Position numbers and translations under genes: made by a program. Shown one piece after another: positions 28,763 through 63,240 of a stretch of 64,000 bases of DNA; within the stretch, counting starts at the first letter, position 1; each line of letters starts with the position of its first letter. The stretch is taken from contig OX352773.1 of assembly GCA_947095535.1 (NCBI GenBank), positions 88,012,670 through 88,076,669 of the forward strand, given 5' to 3'. The notes under the pieces were generated by a model that saw only the letters and a list, made by a program, of their open reading frames with translations, made no database searches and had not been told where the DNA came from. The stretch comes from Poecilobothrus nobilitatus (Eukaryota; Arthropoda; Insecta; Diptera; Dolichopodidae).

Positions 28763-29184
28763 AATATTATTTTTTTTGTATATATTTACATTAAAAAATT
28801 TGAATTTTTTTTTTTTATTTTTTTTTTGTTTTTTGTTAATGTTGATTCCAATTTTTATTTTTTTTTATTTTAAAAAGAGATTTTTGTTTTCTTGAAAATT
28901 GGCACTGGATAACCGATAGCCATATTTTTAATTTTCGTTTTATTTCAGTTTTTTTTTTATTTCTGAATTTTATTATTTTAAATTAAATTAAATTATTTAT
29001 TTTGTTTTTTTATTGTTTTAAAAAGAGAAATTTAAAATATGATTATTAGTAAATACCAAAATGCCGTTTCTGTATTTATTTATTTATTTTTTTTTTTGGT
29101 TTTATTTTTTCTATTAATTTGATTAAATATTTTCTAAACCCACATTTGAATATCCCGTCTATCCCGTCGTAGTCTAATTCTTTG

Positions 29185-51219
<22,035 letters not shown>

Positions 51220-53462
51220 TCAATTGTTAATTTATGGAAATATTTGTAAATAAAAAAGAAATAAAAAAAAAAAGGAAAATTTTTGTAATATTTTATAAAT
51301 TATATTAGAAATTTTTTTTTTTTTTTTCAGTTAAATAAATTTAAAAAAAGCTAATAAATATAAAGTTTTTTTTTTTTTTTGAAGTTTAAAAAAGTATAAA
51401 ACAATGTACTAGGAAAGTACTAAATAAATGAATTGAAATTTTCACAGAATGTATATATATAATAATATATAATATAATGTTTAAAGAATTTAAAAAAACA
51501 AAATAGCATTTTGTATATATATAATTTATATAAAATACTAGTTTCATCCTATATATGTATATCTATAATTTTAATGTAATATATGCATTATTATATTATA
51601 TATGATAATATAATGATATTAATTTTTACATATTTATATTATTATAGTTATTTGGTTTAATCTGTTCATTTCAATTTTCACTCTTAATATTAATGTTTAC
51701 GAAGAAAAGAAAATAAACAGATGTAGATTTTTTTTTTCACTTATACTAATTCTAATTCTAAATTTTTTTTTATTTTATTACTAAATCTAAAAAAAAATTA
51801 AAATAACATTTTCTAAACAAAAATCACATAATATATTAATTATGTTTTTATTTTAAATACGATAGTTTTTAGAATAATTTATAGAAGTTGTTAAGAATTA
51901 TAAAAAAAAAATTTTTTATAATTTTTAATTGTTTTATTTTTATTTTTTTAATTTTACAAAATATTACTATTAGTAGTCTATTTGTACGCAATCTTGAAAA
52001 GTATTCTTTTTATAATACATTTTAGATAAACAATTGTTTTTTTTTTTTTAAAAACTATTTCCTATATAAAGTTCTATAATTATTATTATTTTATTTATTT
52101 AATACATTTTAATTTACTAGGATTTACATCTACTTGATGATACGTGTTTTATTCTATTAATCTTTATATATTATTTATATAGTTATATTTATATTTTAAA
52201 AATTTTAATAATAGATAAAAATATTATAATATAAAATAATTAAATATATTTTATTAATTAAAAATAATTTATAATTATACTATATAAATAAATTATTTAT
52301 TAATTATCAATTAACTATTATTAATATATTATATAATACGTATATGTATAAGAAATGATTAATAGTATGGTGTATATGAATTGTATATTCATTATATTTA
52401 TCTAAAATAAATTGTTGTAAAAAATAAATTAACATATAATTTTGATGATATAAGCTTTGTTTTAAAAAATATAAAAAAACAATTAAAAAACTTAATAAAT
52501 AAATTTTGAAAAACAATTTTTACATACAATTTTAAATTACGTTAAATAAAGAAATAACTCAAATAAGTATATTAAATCTTAAATTTTTGAATTTTGATCA
52601 TTTTTAAACAAAATTAAAAAAAAAAAAAAAAACTGATTAAAAATTAAAATTATAAATAATTTTGTATATATAAATAAAAATGTTTTCAATCTATTTGTTT
52701 ATTAAATTTTAAATATTACTAAAACTATAAAAAGATTCTTTATTATAATGCATATTGTTTTTTATTTAATTTCATTTTTTATTCTATTTTATTTTCTATA
52801 TTATGGGCTAATAAAACTATTATTGTTTTATTTTATTTTATTTTGAAATCATTTTTTTTAACATAAATAATATATAAACAATTGTTTGTCTTCCTTAACG
52901 ATATGCGTACTTTTATTCTTTAATTTATTTATGTTACAACTTTTTGCATTCGAAATTTATCTTGAATTAAAATTACAGCGTCGCCGAACATTTTATTTTT
53001 AAAACAAATTTATAAAAATAAGCTAAATAAGAGTATAACATATAGCTTAATGCGTTAACTCGTTAAAAACAAAGTCTGAATTAAATATTGCTTCAATGTC
53101 ACGATTATAAATAATATTTTTATAACTTTTAGTGGCAAAATTTTCAAGAGTATAATAATTTCGATTGCAAAACTGTTCCGACTACTTCAGTAAAATTTAA
53201 TTTAAATACATAATAGTACATATGTATTAAAAAGAAAATTTTGAAAATAATGTTTTTTTTATATATGTTTTCCTTAAATAACTAATGGGATATCAAAAAG
53301 ATTTAAAAAACTAATATACATATAGATATTTTTTTTAAGTCATTTAAATTTTAAAATTTTATTTACAATATTTCGAATTCATAAGAAAAAATAAAAATAA
53401 AAATTCAATAATAAAAAACTATATATTATGTTCTTAAAAGATAAAAAATTTTTCTAATCATA

Positions 53463-54228
53463 AAAGGTGTTCCGCATAAGGGTGCAAATATTTTAGGAGA
53501 TAATTCCTTTCCAAATGTCTCCAAATATCTGGAGACACTAGAAAAAAAAAAAACTTTTAAACTTTTAAAAATAACAAATTCCCTCCAAATGTCTGGAGAC
53601 ACTAGAAAAAAAAAAACTTTTAAACTTTTAAAAATAACACTTGACGCACATGCTTTACAGAAACTAACTTTGTCTTGTTTGAAAGAATGTTCTTCAAGCT
53701 TTCATCTTCTGACGGATTTATTGTCTTGGGGTAATTACTTTTTTTAATTAGAGCTAAGAACATATAAAATTTTTTACATTTTTTTAAATATTTATTTTAA
53801 AAGTAACGCTTTTTCCTATTAACCTACCATAATTTTGTACTTTCTATAAGTTTTACCGTTTCCCAGGTATAAGCCAAAATTAAGAAAATTTTTTATAGAA
53901 AATAGCTTTTTTCCAACAAAAAATTTGTTTGAGTAAAAAGTAGTATTTTTAAAAATTTATTTAGTAAAATGTAATTACCCTAAGACAATAAATTTTTCAG
54001 CAGATGAAAGCTCGAAAAATACATTTTCAAACAAGACTAAGTTAGCTTCTGTGACGCATATGGATGAAGAGCTATCTGGCAATTAATAATGTAAAAAATC
54101 AAAATGTAAAAGTCCCAATACATCGAAAATGACTAATAATAGACCCGCTCCACCAATACAAATTTTTTCTAGTTTTAGTCTCTGGAATCACCTCCTGAAA
54201 TATTTTCACTCTTATGTCCAACACCCTG
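53463..54228. mobile_element. Foldback MITE with long inverted repeats, TA-flanked
   Basis: The ends AAAGGTGTTCCGCATAAGGG and, from the right on the opposite strand, CAGGGTGTTGGACATAAGAG begin arms of about 260 bp. The arms share GTCTTGTTTGAAA, GCTTTCATCT and ATTTATTGTCTT. Both ends abut TA. Inside the left arm a roughly 60-bp piece (TGGAGACACTAGAAAAAAAA with CTTTTAAACTTTTAAAAATA) is duplicated in tandem. There is no transposase frame. The TA flanks and short CAGGGTGTT end suggest the Tc1/mariner superfamily. Confidence 0.8.
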
Positions 54229-57200
54229 TATTTTAAATTATTAAATTCTAGTTATTATTTTTAATTTAATATTAAAGGGCTTTTTTTAGTTTTGTCAATA
54301 GACAGATTTAAAAACTATATTTTTAAATTTTTTTTGTTTACGAAAAGTTAGTTATATACAAGATAGAATAAAAGTATTTTTTTTTGAAATACTTTTTCAA
54401 AAAATTCACAAACATTAAAATTACAAATTTGTTTAGCGTTTTAATTGTTTTGGAATACGAAACCATCAGGGGCCACATGCGCTTAATGAAAAACCATTCA
54501 TAAGAAATCTCAGAAGTAAATTCCAAAAATAAGCTTATAGGGTTGGCAATTTAAAAAAAAAAGTTTCATTTTAAGTTATTGATGTGTTTGCTGTCATATA
54601 AGCTTCTCTGTTAGTACATCCTTAAATTTTTTTTTTTAAATAGATTCTCAACGTATCATTGAAAAGAGTCTCTAAAAATACATGTATGTATTATGGATTT
54701 CTTTTGCTATAAACTACAAATTTTTTATTTATAATGATCTAAATGTTTTTTTTAATATCTACATAATATTTTTTATACATGTTAAGTTTTATTTCTTTTT
54801 CATTAAAATAAAAAATATATATATCTACATTTTAAAAAGATAAAAATCTTAAAATTTTTTTTTTTCTTTAACTAAATACTAGAAGATTAATAACTTCAGA
54901 TGATTTTTTTTTTTTTTTTTAATATAATTTAATACTATTTTTACAAGTAGATTTATTTAAAAAAGCATTATTAAAGAGATAAGTTTTTTTTTTTTACTAC
55001 AAGGAAAATTTTAAGTATAGCGTATATTAAGAGGGCTAATAAAATTCAAAAAAGAATTAACTAGATTTAAGGTATAATTTATTTGTTTGTTGTTTTTTTT
55101 TTTAATAAAATTATGTTTTTTTTACAATTAATACTTACATCCTTTATGATTTTGTTATAACATTATTTTTTATTTATTTATTTATTTTTTAAATAAAATT
55201 TATACATTTGTGTGTTTTGATTGGTTCATTCGATAATTGTTTTGTTTTTTTTTTTTTTAATTTTAAATCAATTCATATTGTATATGTTTTACGATTGTTG
55301 TTGTCATTGTTGTTAAATCAAATTACAAAAAAATTTTCAATTTATAAAATAAAAAAAAAAAAAAAAAAAATGGAGAAAAAAAATTTCTTTATTAATTAAT
55401 CTTATATTTATTATAATTTTTAAAAAATTGATAATTACAGATTATTTTTTGTTTACATATTAATTCTATTTTGTAGACTACTACTTTCATAATATTTAAA
55501 ATACGTTTACACTACAGTAGTTTTATTAATTAAGTTTTTTTTTTGGAAAAAGTTAATAAATATAATTGAAAAATAATTGAATTTATAAAAACCAAAAGAA
55601 TTAAATTAATTATACAAAAAAAAAAAAAAAAAAGAAAAAAAATATTTTTCCAAATTTATATTAAAAAATTAATAAAAGTAATAAAAAATTATAATCTTAA
55701 TTCTATTTTTAATATTTCTATTAAATTTTCAACCCTTCAATTAAATTTAAACTCAAAAATTTTTATCCTACATAATTACATATCGTATATTAATATTAAT
55801 AAAGAATTTTGGGTATATATTTATTTTATATTGTATTTTCAATATATAAATAATTATTCTAATTTTAAAAAAATATTTTTAATTAAAAAAATTAGTAATA
55901 GTTTTGAATAAAATATGGTTATATATAAATGAAATATTTGAGATTAAATTTTAAATTCATAACTACAAATCTTGGTTATAAAAAGGTATAAAATTATACT
56001 ATTTATTTTTTGTTCTCTTTTAGATAAATTAATGATAACCTACATATAGTTTAATTGAAGGGAGAAATATTTAATATTAAATTATAATTTATTTTTTTTT
56101 TTATTATAAATTAATATTTAACAAAATATTGATAAAAAAATTTCTAAACAGAGGAATTAAATGAGTATTTAAAAATGTATATATAACATAAAATCATTTA
56201 AAAATAAAAAAAAAAAGTAAAAAAAAAAACAAAAGATTAAATTTTTTTTTTAAATTCTTCATTGTAAAATTAAAAACAAATACTAACTGTAATTTTACAA
56301 TTATTTTAAAAATTTATTTAATTTAGTTTTTTTTGTTATCATTATTTATTTTATTTATTATTTAAATTTTATTGTTTGTATTGATTTATATTGTCGAAAT
56401 TTTTAATATATACTCGTATATAATTATTGTAGTTTAAAATTATTATAAATTTATAAAATCGCCAATCATATAATAATTTATTTATTAATATTCTCCTTAA
56501 AAATATTAGATTTATTCTTATTTTGATAATAAATATTTAAATAAATAAAAAAGATCTGATAGATATTTTGTTAAAATTATTAAGATTATTGTTTGAGTAA
56601 ATTGTTTTGTAGGTGCCAAAAAAAAAACAAAAAAAAAAAAAAAATCGTAATATTGTAATTATGATATATAAAAAGCATATGAATGACAACATTCTTTTAT
56701 TTTTTTTTAAACAATTATATAGTATAGAATTAATGGAAAAAGAAAATAAGAAGATTTTGAAAATTTTTATCAAGCCTTTATTATATAGAAATTAGAATTT
56801 AAAAGAAAAGCATATTTATAAATAAGCTATTTTCGAGATTTTTTCAGCAAATATAATTAAAATCTTATGTAATTTAATAATTCAGTAGGGAGGGTACCTT
56901 ATATTACCTTAGAAAAATCAATCGAATTTTGTTTTAATTAATTTAATTTAAATTTTTGTATTTTATTAACTGTTTATTACATATAAATAAACAATAGATT
57001 TTGATTTGAATTTACAATAATATGTAGCACTAGCAGCTATACTAGGATCTATAATTTTTTCGTAGTACTTTTCTTTATTGAAATGCTTAATTTAAATTAG
57101 ATTTTATAAAAATAAATAAATATAATTTTGAAAAAAGTATATAGAAGAAAAATAATATGGAGAAATAAAAAACCATATTATATATTATATTACATATATT

Positions 57201-58183
57201 CATACATAATTAAACAAGTTGGTTAATATTCGCTGTAATATAATAGATATATAGATAGTCTGTGTCGCAAACAGATCATGTTTTTTTTATTTTTTAATCA
57301 TTTTAAAGTTTTTTTTTTATAATTGATTTCATTTTATTTTATTTTATTTAAAAAAACAAAAAAAAATAATTTTTTTTTTATAATTAAATAAATGAAAAAT
57401 TAAAGGAAATGAAATTAATTAGAATTGAACATAATACATTAAATTTTTTTTTTTTTTTATGAAAATTTGTACATTTGTGCTAAAACAAAATTAAAATATA
57501 GTTTTTCTGTGAAACATTTATATTATATTACAGTTATTATAAAATTAAATTATTTAAATTAAAATAAAAGAAATAATATATTAATTTAGAATTTAAATAA
57601 TAATTATAAAAGTAATAAATTTTTTTTTTGTATTAAAAATTACTAAAGCAAGCTAAAATAAAAATTTTTAAAATAATAAAAAAAATTACATTTTTTTTAC
57701 AGAAATTAATAAATAATAATGATTTCTTTTAAATTTTTAAATAAATTGTATTATATGTATATATACGAATACGATTACATAAAATATGTACATATGTATG
57801 TTATTGGTATAAAATTGTAGCTATTACAAGATTAAAACGATTTTGGGATTTTATTCTATAATTTTATTTTCTTTTATTTCGTTTTACTTAATTTCCTAAA
57901 TATAAAACTTAAAAACCCATGAAAATCGACTAAGTTCTATGAATTTCCGTAAAGACAAAACACGTATACGATAAAGAACAACTTTCTTGGTACATTTGTT
58001 TGATAAAAATTTAAAAGTTTAAATGGGGATGGTGTCATAATTCCAAACAATACAAAAAAAAAAAAATTTCGTAAGGAAATTCCATAAGGAAATGTTCTAT
58101 TCTATATAAATAGACTATATAATATATATAATTACATAATAATGTATACATGCAAAAAATAATTAGTAAGGATTTTATAATTG

Positions 58184-58541
58184 GTTTGAAAATCAGGTTA
58201 TTCCGCTTTTCCAGAATATTTATATACTACTCGTATATGAGGTTCCGAATTTGGATGAATTTTATAGCTGAATTCAAAATAAGATTTATACGCTTTTTAC
58301 AAAATATTTGTATATACATATGTATATGTGAGATTCTAAATAAGGAGGGATTTTATAATTAGTTACAAAATCATGGTTTCAATAATTTCTTAAACAAGCA
58401 TTCCTCATTATTTAAAATCCTTTACCATTAAAGTTTGAATTTTTGGAATTTTTTTTTGTGGAATTTTTTTTTTTTGGAATTATGTACATGGTATTTTGGA
58501 ATTTGATTTTTTTTTTTTTCGGAATTTCGTACCCAACCCGT
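58184..58541. repeat. Single-ended copy of the GGGATTTTG repeat family
   Basis: Two interior units (GAATTTGGATGAATTTTATAGC and TAAATAAGGAGGGATTTTAT types, with CTTTTCCAGAATATTTAT) are followed by ACAAAATCATGGTTTCAATA and an arm of TTTGGAATTTT repeats ending TTCGTACCC. Same family as 20.7, 37.7 and 18.7 kb. Confidence 0.65.
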
Positions 58542-58860
58542 TTAAATGTCATTAAAAATATCAAATAACACGATAAAAGAACGCTATCAAAACTAAAAAT
58601 TGGAAATGTGAATAAAATAATTGTAAAATAAATAATTATAATATGTATAATAAATTAATAATAAAATTGTATTATTATATTAATTATATAGTTATATTTA
58701 TTTGACATATTTTAATATAAAGTTTTATTTTAATGAAATTATAATATTGAAAATTAAAAAAATATTATACATACATAAATACATGAATAAATATATAAAT
58801 GTGTAAAAAAATAAATTAATATATTATATATATATATATATATAAATGTATGTATAAATA

Positions 58861-59215
58861 TTATGTGGTGTATAAAATGTACTTACATCCTGCTGAATAT
58901 ATTATTTTAATGATGATTTTTTTTTTGTGAATTGTTTTTGCCGATTTACAATATATGTAAGTATATATTATTATGTACAAATATTTTGAAATAAATATTG
59001 TTTAAAAAAAAAATGAATTTTTGTATGGAGAACAGTGCAATTATCATTTTGATTTGTTTTTAAGTGTTAAAATATTTTGTTTTTTATTTTTGTTTTCGTA
59101 TGTAAACATTTCATATTGAACAAAACAAAATATTTAATTAATTTTTGTGTTATGTTTAAAATAATTTGTTTGGTGTATCGTGTTAACCAATATGTAATCC
59201 AATTTTTTTGTCAAA
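58861..59215 (-). repeat. Microexon cassette copy A
   Basis: First of four copies of a conserved intronic segment. In plus-strand order it has TATGTGGTGTATA, TGTACTTACATCCTGCTGAA (donor, microexon, acceptor), TTTAATGAT, a diverged AACAGTGCAA block, an inverted-repeat pair (AATATTTTGTTTT and AAAACAAAATATT) and AATCCAATTTTTTTG. The following 250 bp do not match the other copies. Confidence 0.8.
58887..58892 (-). CDS. cac: Candidate 6-nt microexon A (CAGGAT, Gln-Asp)
   Basis: On the minus strand: ATATTCAG | CAGGAT | GTAAGTACAT. The donor is near-consensus and the acceptor is a CAGCAG tandem, so 6-nt or 3-nt inclusion is possible. It is phase-neutral for the downstream exon, which begins in phase 0. 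Confidence 0.55.
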
Positions 59216-59715
59216 AAATAAAAACCATATATGAAAAATAATTTAATAAAAAATAATTGATTATATATATATATAATTATAATATGTGTATAATAATATA
59301 GCTATAATGTATGTATATTGAATCCAAACACCTCAATCAAACTCAAAATTTATGTAAAAAAATAAATAAATAAGAGAACCGAATCTGTTATTTATTTGGT
59401 ATTCAGTTTAAACGTATAGGATATATATTTAATTTTTACTTATTCCTTGGACAACAGGTAAATTTGAACAAGCAGTCTTTTCCGTACCGGGTTCTACTTA
59501 TACAAATACAGTAGTGAATTAAAATAAAAATAAATTATATTATTGTTTTTTTTTTTTTAATCGATTATAATAATATGAAAAATCGAACAATACGTATCAA
59601 TTGAAATTAATTGAAATTGTAATATATTTATAGGAAATATCATATTTTAAAAATACAAACTCGGTTTGTAAACGTTTATTTAAAAGATCAGATAGGTTTT
59701 TAGGATCTTTATATA

Positions 59716-59871
59716 CAGGGTGTTTCGCCAATAATCTGCCATAAAACTAAGGTTTGTTCTGAGATTTAAAATCTCCCATAAGGATGGGAATGGACAAAAA
59801 AAAATTTTTTGTTTGTTTTGAACCTCAGAACAATCCTTAGTTCTATAGCAGGTTATTGGCGAAACACCCTG
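59716..59871. mobile_element. 156-bp mariner-type MITE, TA target duplication
   Basis: Inverted repeats of about 48 bp start CAGGGTGTTTCGCCAATAA at each end and continue to GTTCTGAG, with about 90 percent identity by eye. The element is flanked by TA on both sides. The interior is about 60 bp and non-coding. It lies between microexon cassettes A and B. Confidence 0.88.
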
Positions 59872-60033
59872 TATTCTTGACTTGAAAACCTTTATAATTA
59901 ATAACAAAATTTTATATAGGTATTAATTATTTAGAAATAATTATTGTTTGAAATATTAAATTAATTATATTTAACAATATTAAAAAAGGAAGAATTAAAT
60001 ATATTTAAATATAAAATAATTTATATAAAATAA

Positions 60034-60400
60034 TATGTGGTGTATAATGTACTTACATCCTGCTAAATTATTTAATATTAATGATAATTTTTTTTTTTTG
60101 TGTTGATATTAAATATGAAAATATTTTTATATTTGTAAAAAAAATTAATGTATTTTAATATGAAGATCAGTGCAAATGTCGGCATTATGATGAATTTAAG
60201 TGTTAAAATATTTTGTTTTATAATAAAATTTTGTTTTTTGTTTTCCATATATACGAGTATGTAAATATTCCAAATTGAACAAAACAAAACATATATATGA
60301 TTTTTGTGATGTGTTTAAACAATTTTTTTTGATGTGATGTAAAAAATCGTGTGTATATATTATATGAATCAATCCAATTTTTTCACAAAAACATAAAAAA
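60034..60400 (-). repeat. Microexon cassette copy B
   Basis: Second copy: ATGTGGTGTATAATG, TGTACTTACATCCTGCTAAA, TTAATGATAATTTTTTT, GAAGATCAGTGCAAATGTCG, GTTAAAATATTTTGTTTT, ATTCCAAATTGAACAAAACA, GTTTAAACAATTTTTTTTGA, TCGTGTGTATATAT and AATCAATCCAATTTTTT, in the same order as in the other copies. The right hairpin arm has drifted. Confidence 0.85.
60057..60062 (-). CDS. cac: Candidate 6-nt microexon B (CAGGAT, Gln-Asp)
   Basis: Minus strand: ATAATTTAG | CAGGAT | GTAAGTACAT. Same hexamer as copy A with a TAGCAG tandem acceptor. ATCATTAA, a possible branch-point region, lies about 20 nt upstream, as in all copies. Confidence 0.55.
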
Positions 60401-60549
60401 AAAATAAAACAATTAATTAATATTTCAAAATGTTGTCAATTTTATTTACATATATATTAAATGAAAAACAAAAAAATAAGTTAATATCGTTTTGTATTAA
60501 TGGTTAATTAAAAAATAATTAATATAAATATATAATAATATCTTAATAT

Positions 60550-61500
60550 ATCCTTTTTTGAATCCCCTCAATGAAACTAAAAGAGTTCAACGTGCGGCAC
60601 AATATCGTATTGAATTTTTTTAACCGAGTTGTATATTATTTTTTTATTAATTGTATTATGTCAAGCAGAAAGATAGTTTGTTTGTTTTTTTGTCTAGAAT
60701 TAAAGTGGATACCACCAGTCAGAAAGCACCCATATTTTACAACAATCAAATTTTGAAAAGAGATGTTTTTCCTGGAAGGAGCTATGTCGAATTTTACTGT
60801 GCCCTTCAACATTTCGACCGGTTGAGTTCCCTATTGTGTTGAGTTGAGTTCCCATAAGTGTTGCTCCTTGGCAGAGGAGTTATGTTCAAGTTGTCAAACG
60901 GCCTAATTTAAACGATTTGAATCAATCAATTAAAGATATGAAAATTATTGTTCTTTATTATAGACGGTCATTAATATAATTTAGTTACGGCGTATTAACA
61001 GTTACTGCCCTAGGTTTAAGTGAAAAATAGTTGTTTTTTTGTGGTTTAGACTAAATACCTTTGCCTGATAAACTTTAACTACAGCGGAGGCCACAAAGAT
61101 TATTTTGGTTACAATTTATTAACTATAGGTTGGACACAAGAGGTTGTAAGAGATTTTTGCTTTTATAGTCTTCAGCGCTAAATATTCTGACCTTGCAACT
61201 ATAAAATTTGCGTGCTTAATTCCAGTTCGTTGGAAGCGGAGAGCTTTGGCGACAAAATTTGTTTTTTTTTTTAATAGCTAGTTTTGGTGTTGTTCGGCCT
61301 AAATAATTTATCCGATTCTATGCAATTGTTTTCAAAAACATCGATTAAATTTAAGTTTCTTAGAAATAATTTTGGTTTAAACTACTGCCTTTTATCGTTT
61401 AAATATTACAACTCCATGGAAGTAGTAGATCTGTGCGAGAAAAGTTTAAATGTCTTGAAATTTTTAAAGTTAAAATTAAGCAATACTATTAATATTTAAA
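60550..61500. other. Less AT-rich insert of unknown origin between cassettes B and C
   Basis: About 950 bp of visibly more mixed base composition than the intron around it (for example GTTCAACGTGCGGCACAATA, CGACCGGTTGAGTTCCCTAT and GTTCGTTGGAAGCGGAGAGC). Short open frames exist but none is recognisable and no terminal repeats were found. It is probably a decayed transposon, which would explain the longer B-C spacing. Confidence 0.5.
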
Positions 61501-61714
61501 CTAAAAATTAAAATGATAAAAAATTAAATAATATTATTAATAATAAAATAAAACTTTATATATTAATTTTACAACAATAATTACTTTTTTGACATAATAA
61601 GTCGAATATTTTAATATAAAAACAAAAAAAAAATAAAAATTTTAAATTTAAACAACATACAAATAATAGAATGTGTATATAAGAAATAATTTATATATGT
61701 ATATTATATGTATA

Positions 61715-62065
61715 TATAGTGTATTACTGACTAATGTACTTACATCCTGCACAATTTTTACAATTAAATTTTATTTAATGATAATTTTTTGTTGTGTCGA
61801 TTTTAAATACACAAATATTTTCAAATAAATAAATTTAAAAATAAATTTGTAAATGAATTTTAAAATGAAGATCGGTGCAAATGTCGATTGTAGTGTTTTT
61901 TTAGTATTAAAATATTTTGTTTGAACAAAGCAAAACATTTGATTGTTGTGTTTGTGTTTGTATTTAACCAATATATAGATTTTGTGTGTTGTGTAAGATT
62001 ATATGTGTATGTATATAAATCAGTTAATAATCAATCCAATTTTTTTTTTGACAAAAAACAAAAAA
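61715..62065 (-). repeat. Microexon cassette copy C
   Basis: Third copy: TGTACTTACATCCTGCACAA, TTTAATGATAATTTTTT, GAAGATCGGTGCAAATGTCG, TTAAAATATTTTGTTTGAAC, AAAGCAAAACATTTGATTG, TAACCAATATATAG and AATCAATCCAATTTTTTTTT. Relative to B it lacks the hairpin loop region. Confidence 0.82.
61744..61749 (-). other. Degenerate microexon position in copy C
   Basis: Minus strand: AAATTGTG CAGGAT GTAAGTACAT. The hexamer and donor are kept, but the AG directly before CAGGAT has become TG. Only a 3-nt exon (GAT) using CAG as acceptor would remain possible. Confidence 0.5.
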
Positions 62066-63240
62066 GCATACCAAAATGATTCATAAAAATATAAAAAATA
62101 TATAATTGATTAATATTTCAAATTGTTGTGAATTTTGTTTGTAAGTATACATATATATATATAAATTAAATTCAAAAATTAAAAAAAAAATATAATTTTT
62201 AAAATTAAAAATTTAATTGTAATACATTAAATGTATAAGAAAGGGGCTAAGTAACCGAGTATTTAAACATATGACGTGTCAAACGAAGGAATGAATGTGC
62301 AAATTCAGCACTAGTCTAAAAAAAGTTTAATAGGAACGAAAATTATTAGAAAAGTAATTTTTAATTACAAATCTTCCTTGTGGTCAAACAAATAATATGA
62401 ATTTATAATATTATGTAAAGAATATAAATAATAATATTATGGACCACATACTAAAGGAAAAGTTCTTAAAGTTTTGTAACTTAGAAGTGTTTTATAGCTG
62501 GGAAAAAAATATTAATAGATAAATAAATAAAATGTACCTATTCTTATTAAAATTAGAGTGAATTAAATCGATAAAGAAAAATAAAATAAAATAAAAGTAT
62601 CAATTTAGAAATATTCAAGTAGCCCAAATTATTTTTAAATTATAATAAAAGAAATAACAAAAATAACTAAAGCAAGCAGAAAAAAATAATCTTTTATTTA
62701 TATAATTAAAATTTTTTTAGATTCCGTTTCTAAATCTATATTTTATTTTATTTAACTTGAAATCCTTTAATGTTCCTTGTCAAACATAGACCAACAATAT
62801 TTTGACAAAATTACAGGTACGAATTTTAATGGGATCAAAATACATATACTTGAAATAAAAATTTCAATAGAAGCTGTATACAACTATTCAATAAGAGTTT
62901 AAAGTTAAAATATCTTTTAAAATTCAAAAATAAAAACAAAATAATGCTGTATCAATATTTTAACTAAAAATTAATTAATATAAATTAATAAAAAAAAAAA
63001 TTCAATATATATTAATTATACAGCTATATATAGTTAATTAATTTTTGACATATAAAATTAAAATTTATTTTAATTAAAAATTATAAAATTAAATAATTTA
63101 ATATTTAAAACAAATTAAATATATATAATTAAAATGTAAAATTATTTATAAAAGAATACAAAATATATATACAAAAAATACACAAATAATATACATAAAT
63201 ATATATATACATATATTATAAAATAATTATTTATATATAA

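Larger units (their letters stand above)
16368..29184. other. 12.8-kb region between convergent CNG and cacophony genes
   Basis: Extremely AT-rich DNA, including the 3' UTRs of the two convergent genes. Identified content: a tRNA-derived SINE (17.0 kb), a tandem repeat array (18.7-19.0 kb), a foldback-like element (20.7-21.6 kb) and TA microsatellites (25.9 and 28.7 kb). The open frames of 60-130 codons here are dominated by Phe, Ile, Tyr, Lys and Asn as expected from random AT-rich sequence, and I do not call them genes. Confidence 0.6.

Noticed and set aside
28668..28895. Tyr-Ile repeat protein
   Set aside because: It is the translation of a TA microsatellite.
55131..55145. Fifth microexon cassette copy (ACTTACATCCTTT)
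   Set aside because: Donor and GAT are present with an AAG acceptor, but none of the other conserved cassette blocks follow; it may be a remnant but cannot be supported.
59680..59907. 75-codon open frame on the minus strand
   Set aside because: It is produced by reading through the inverted-repeat MITE and has no protein similarity.
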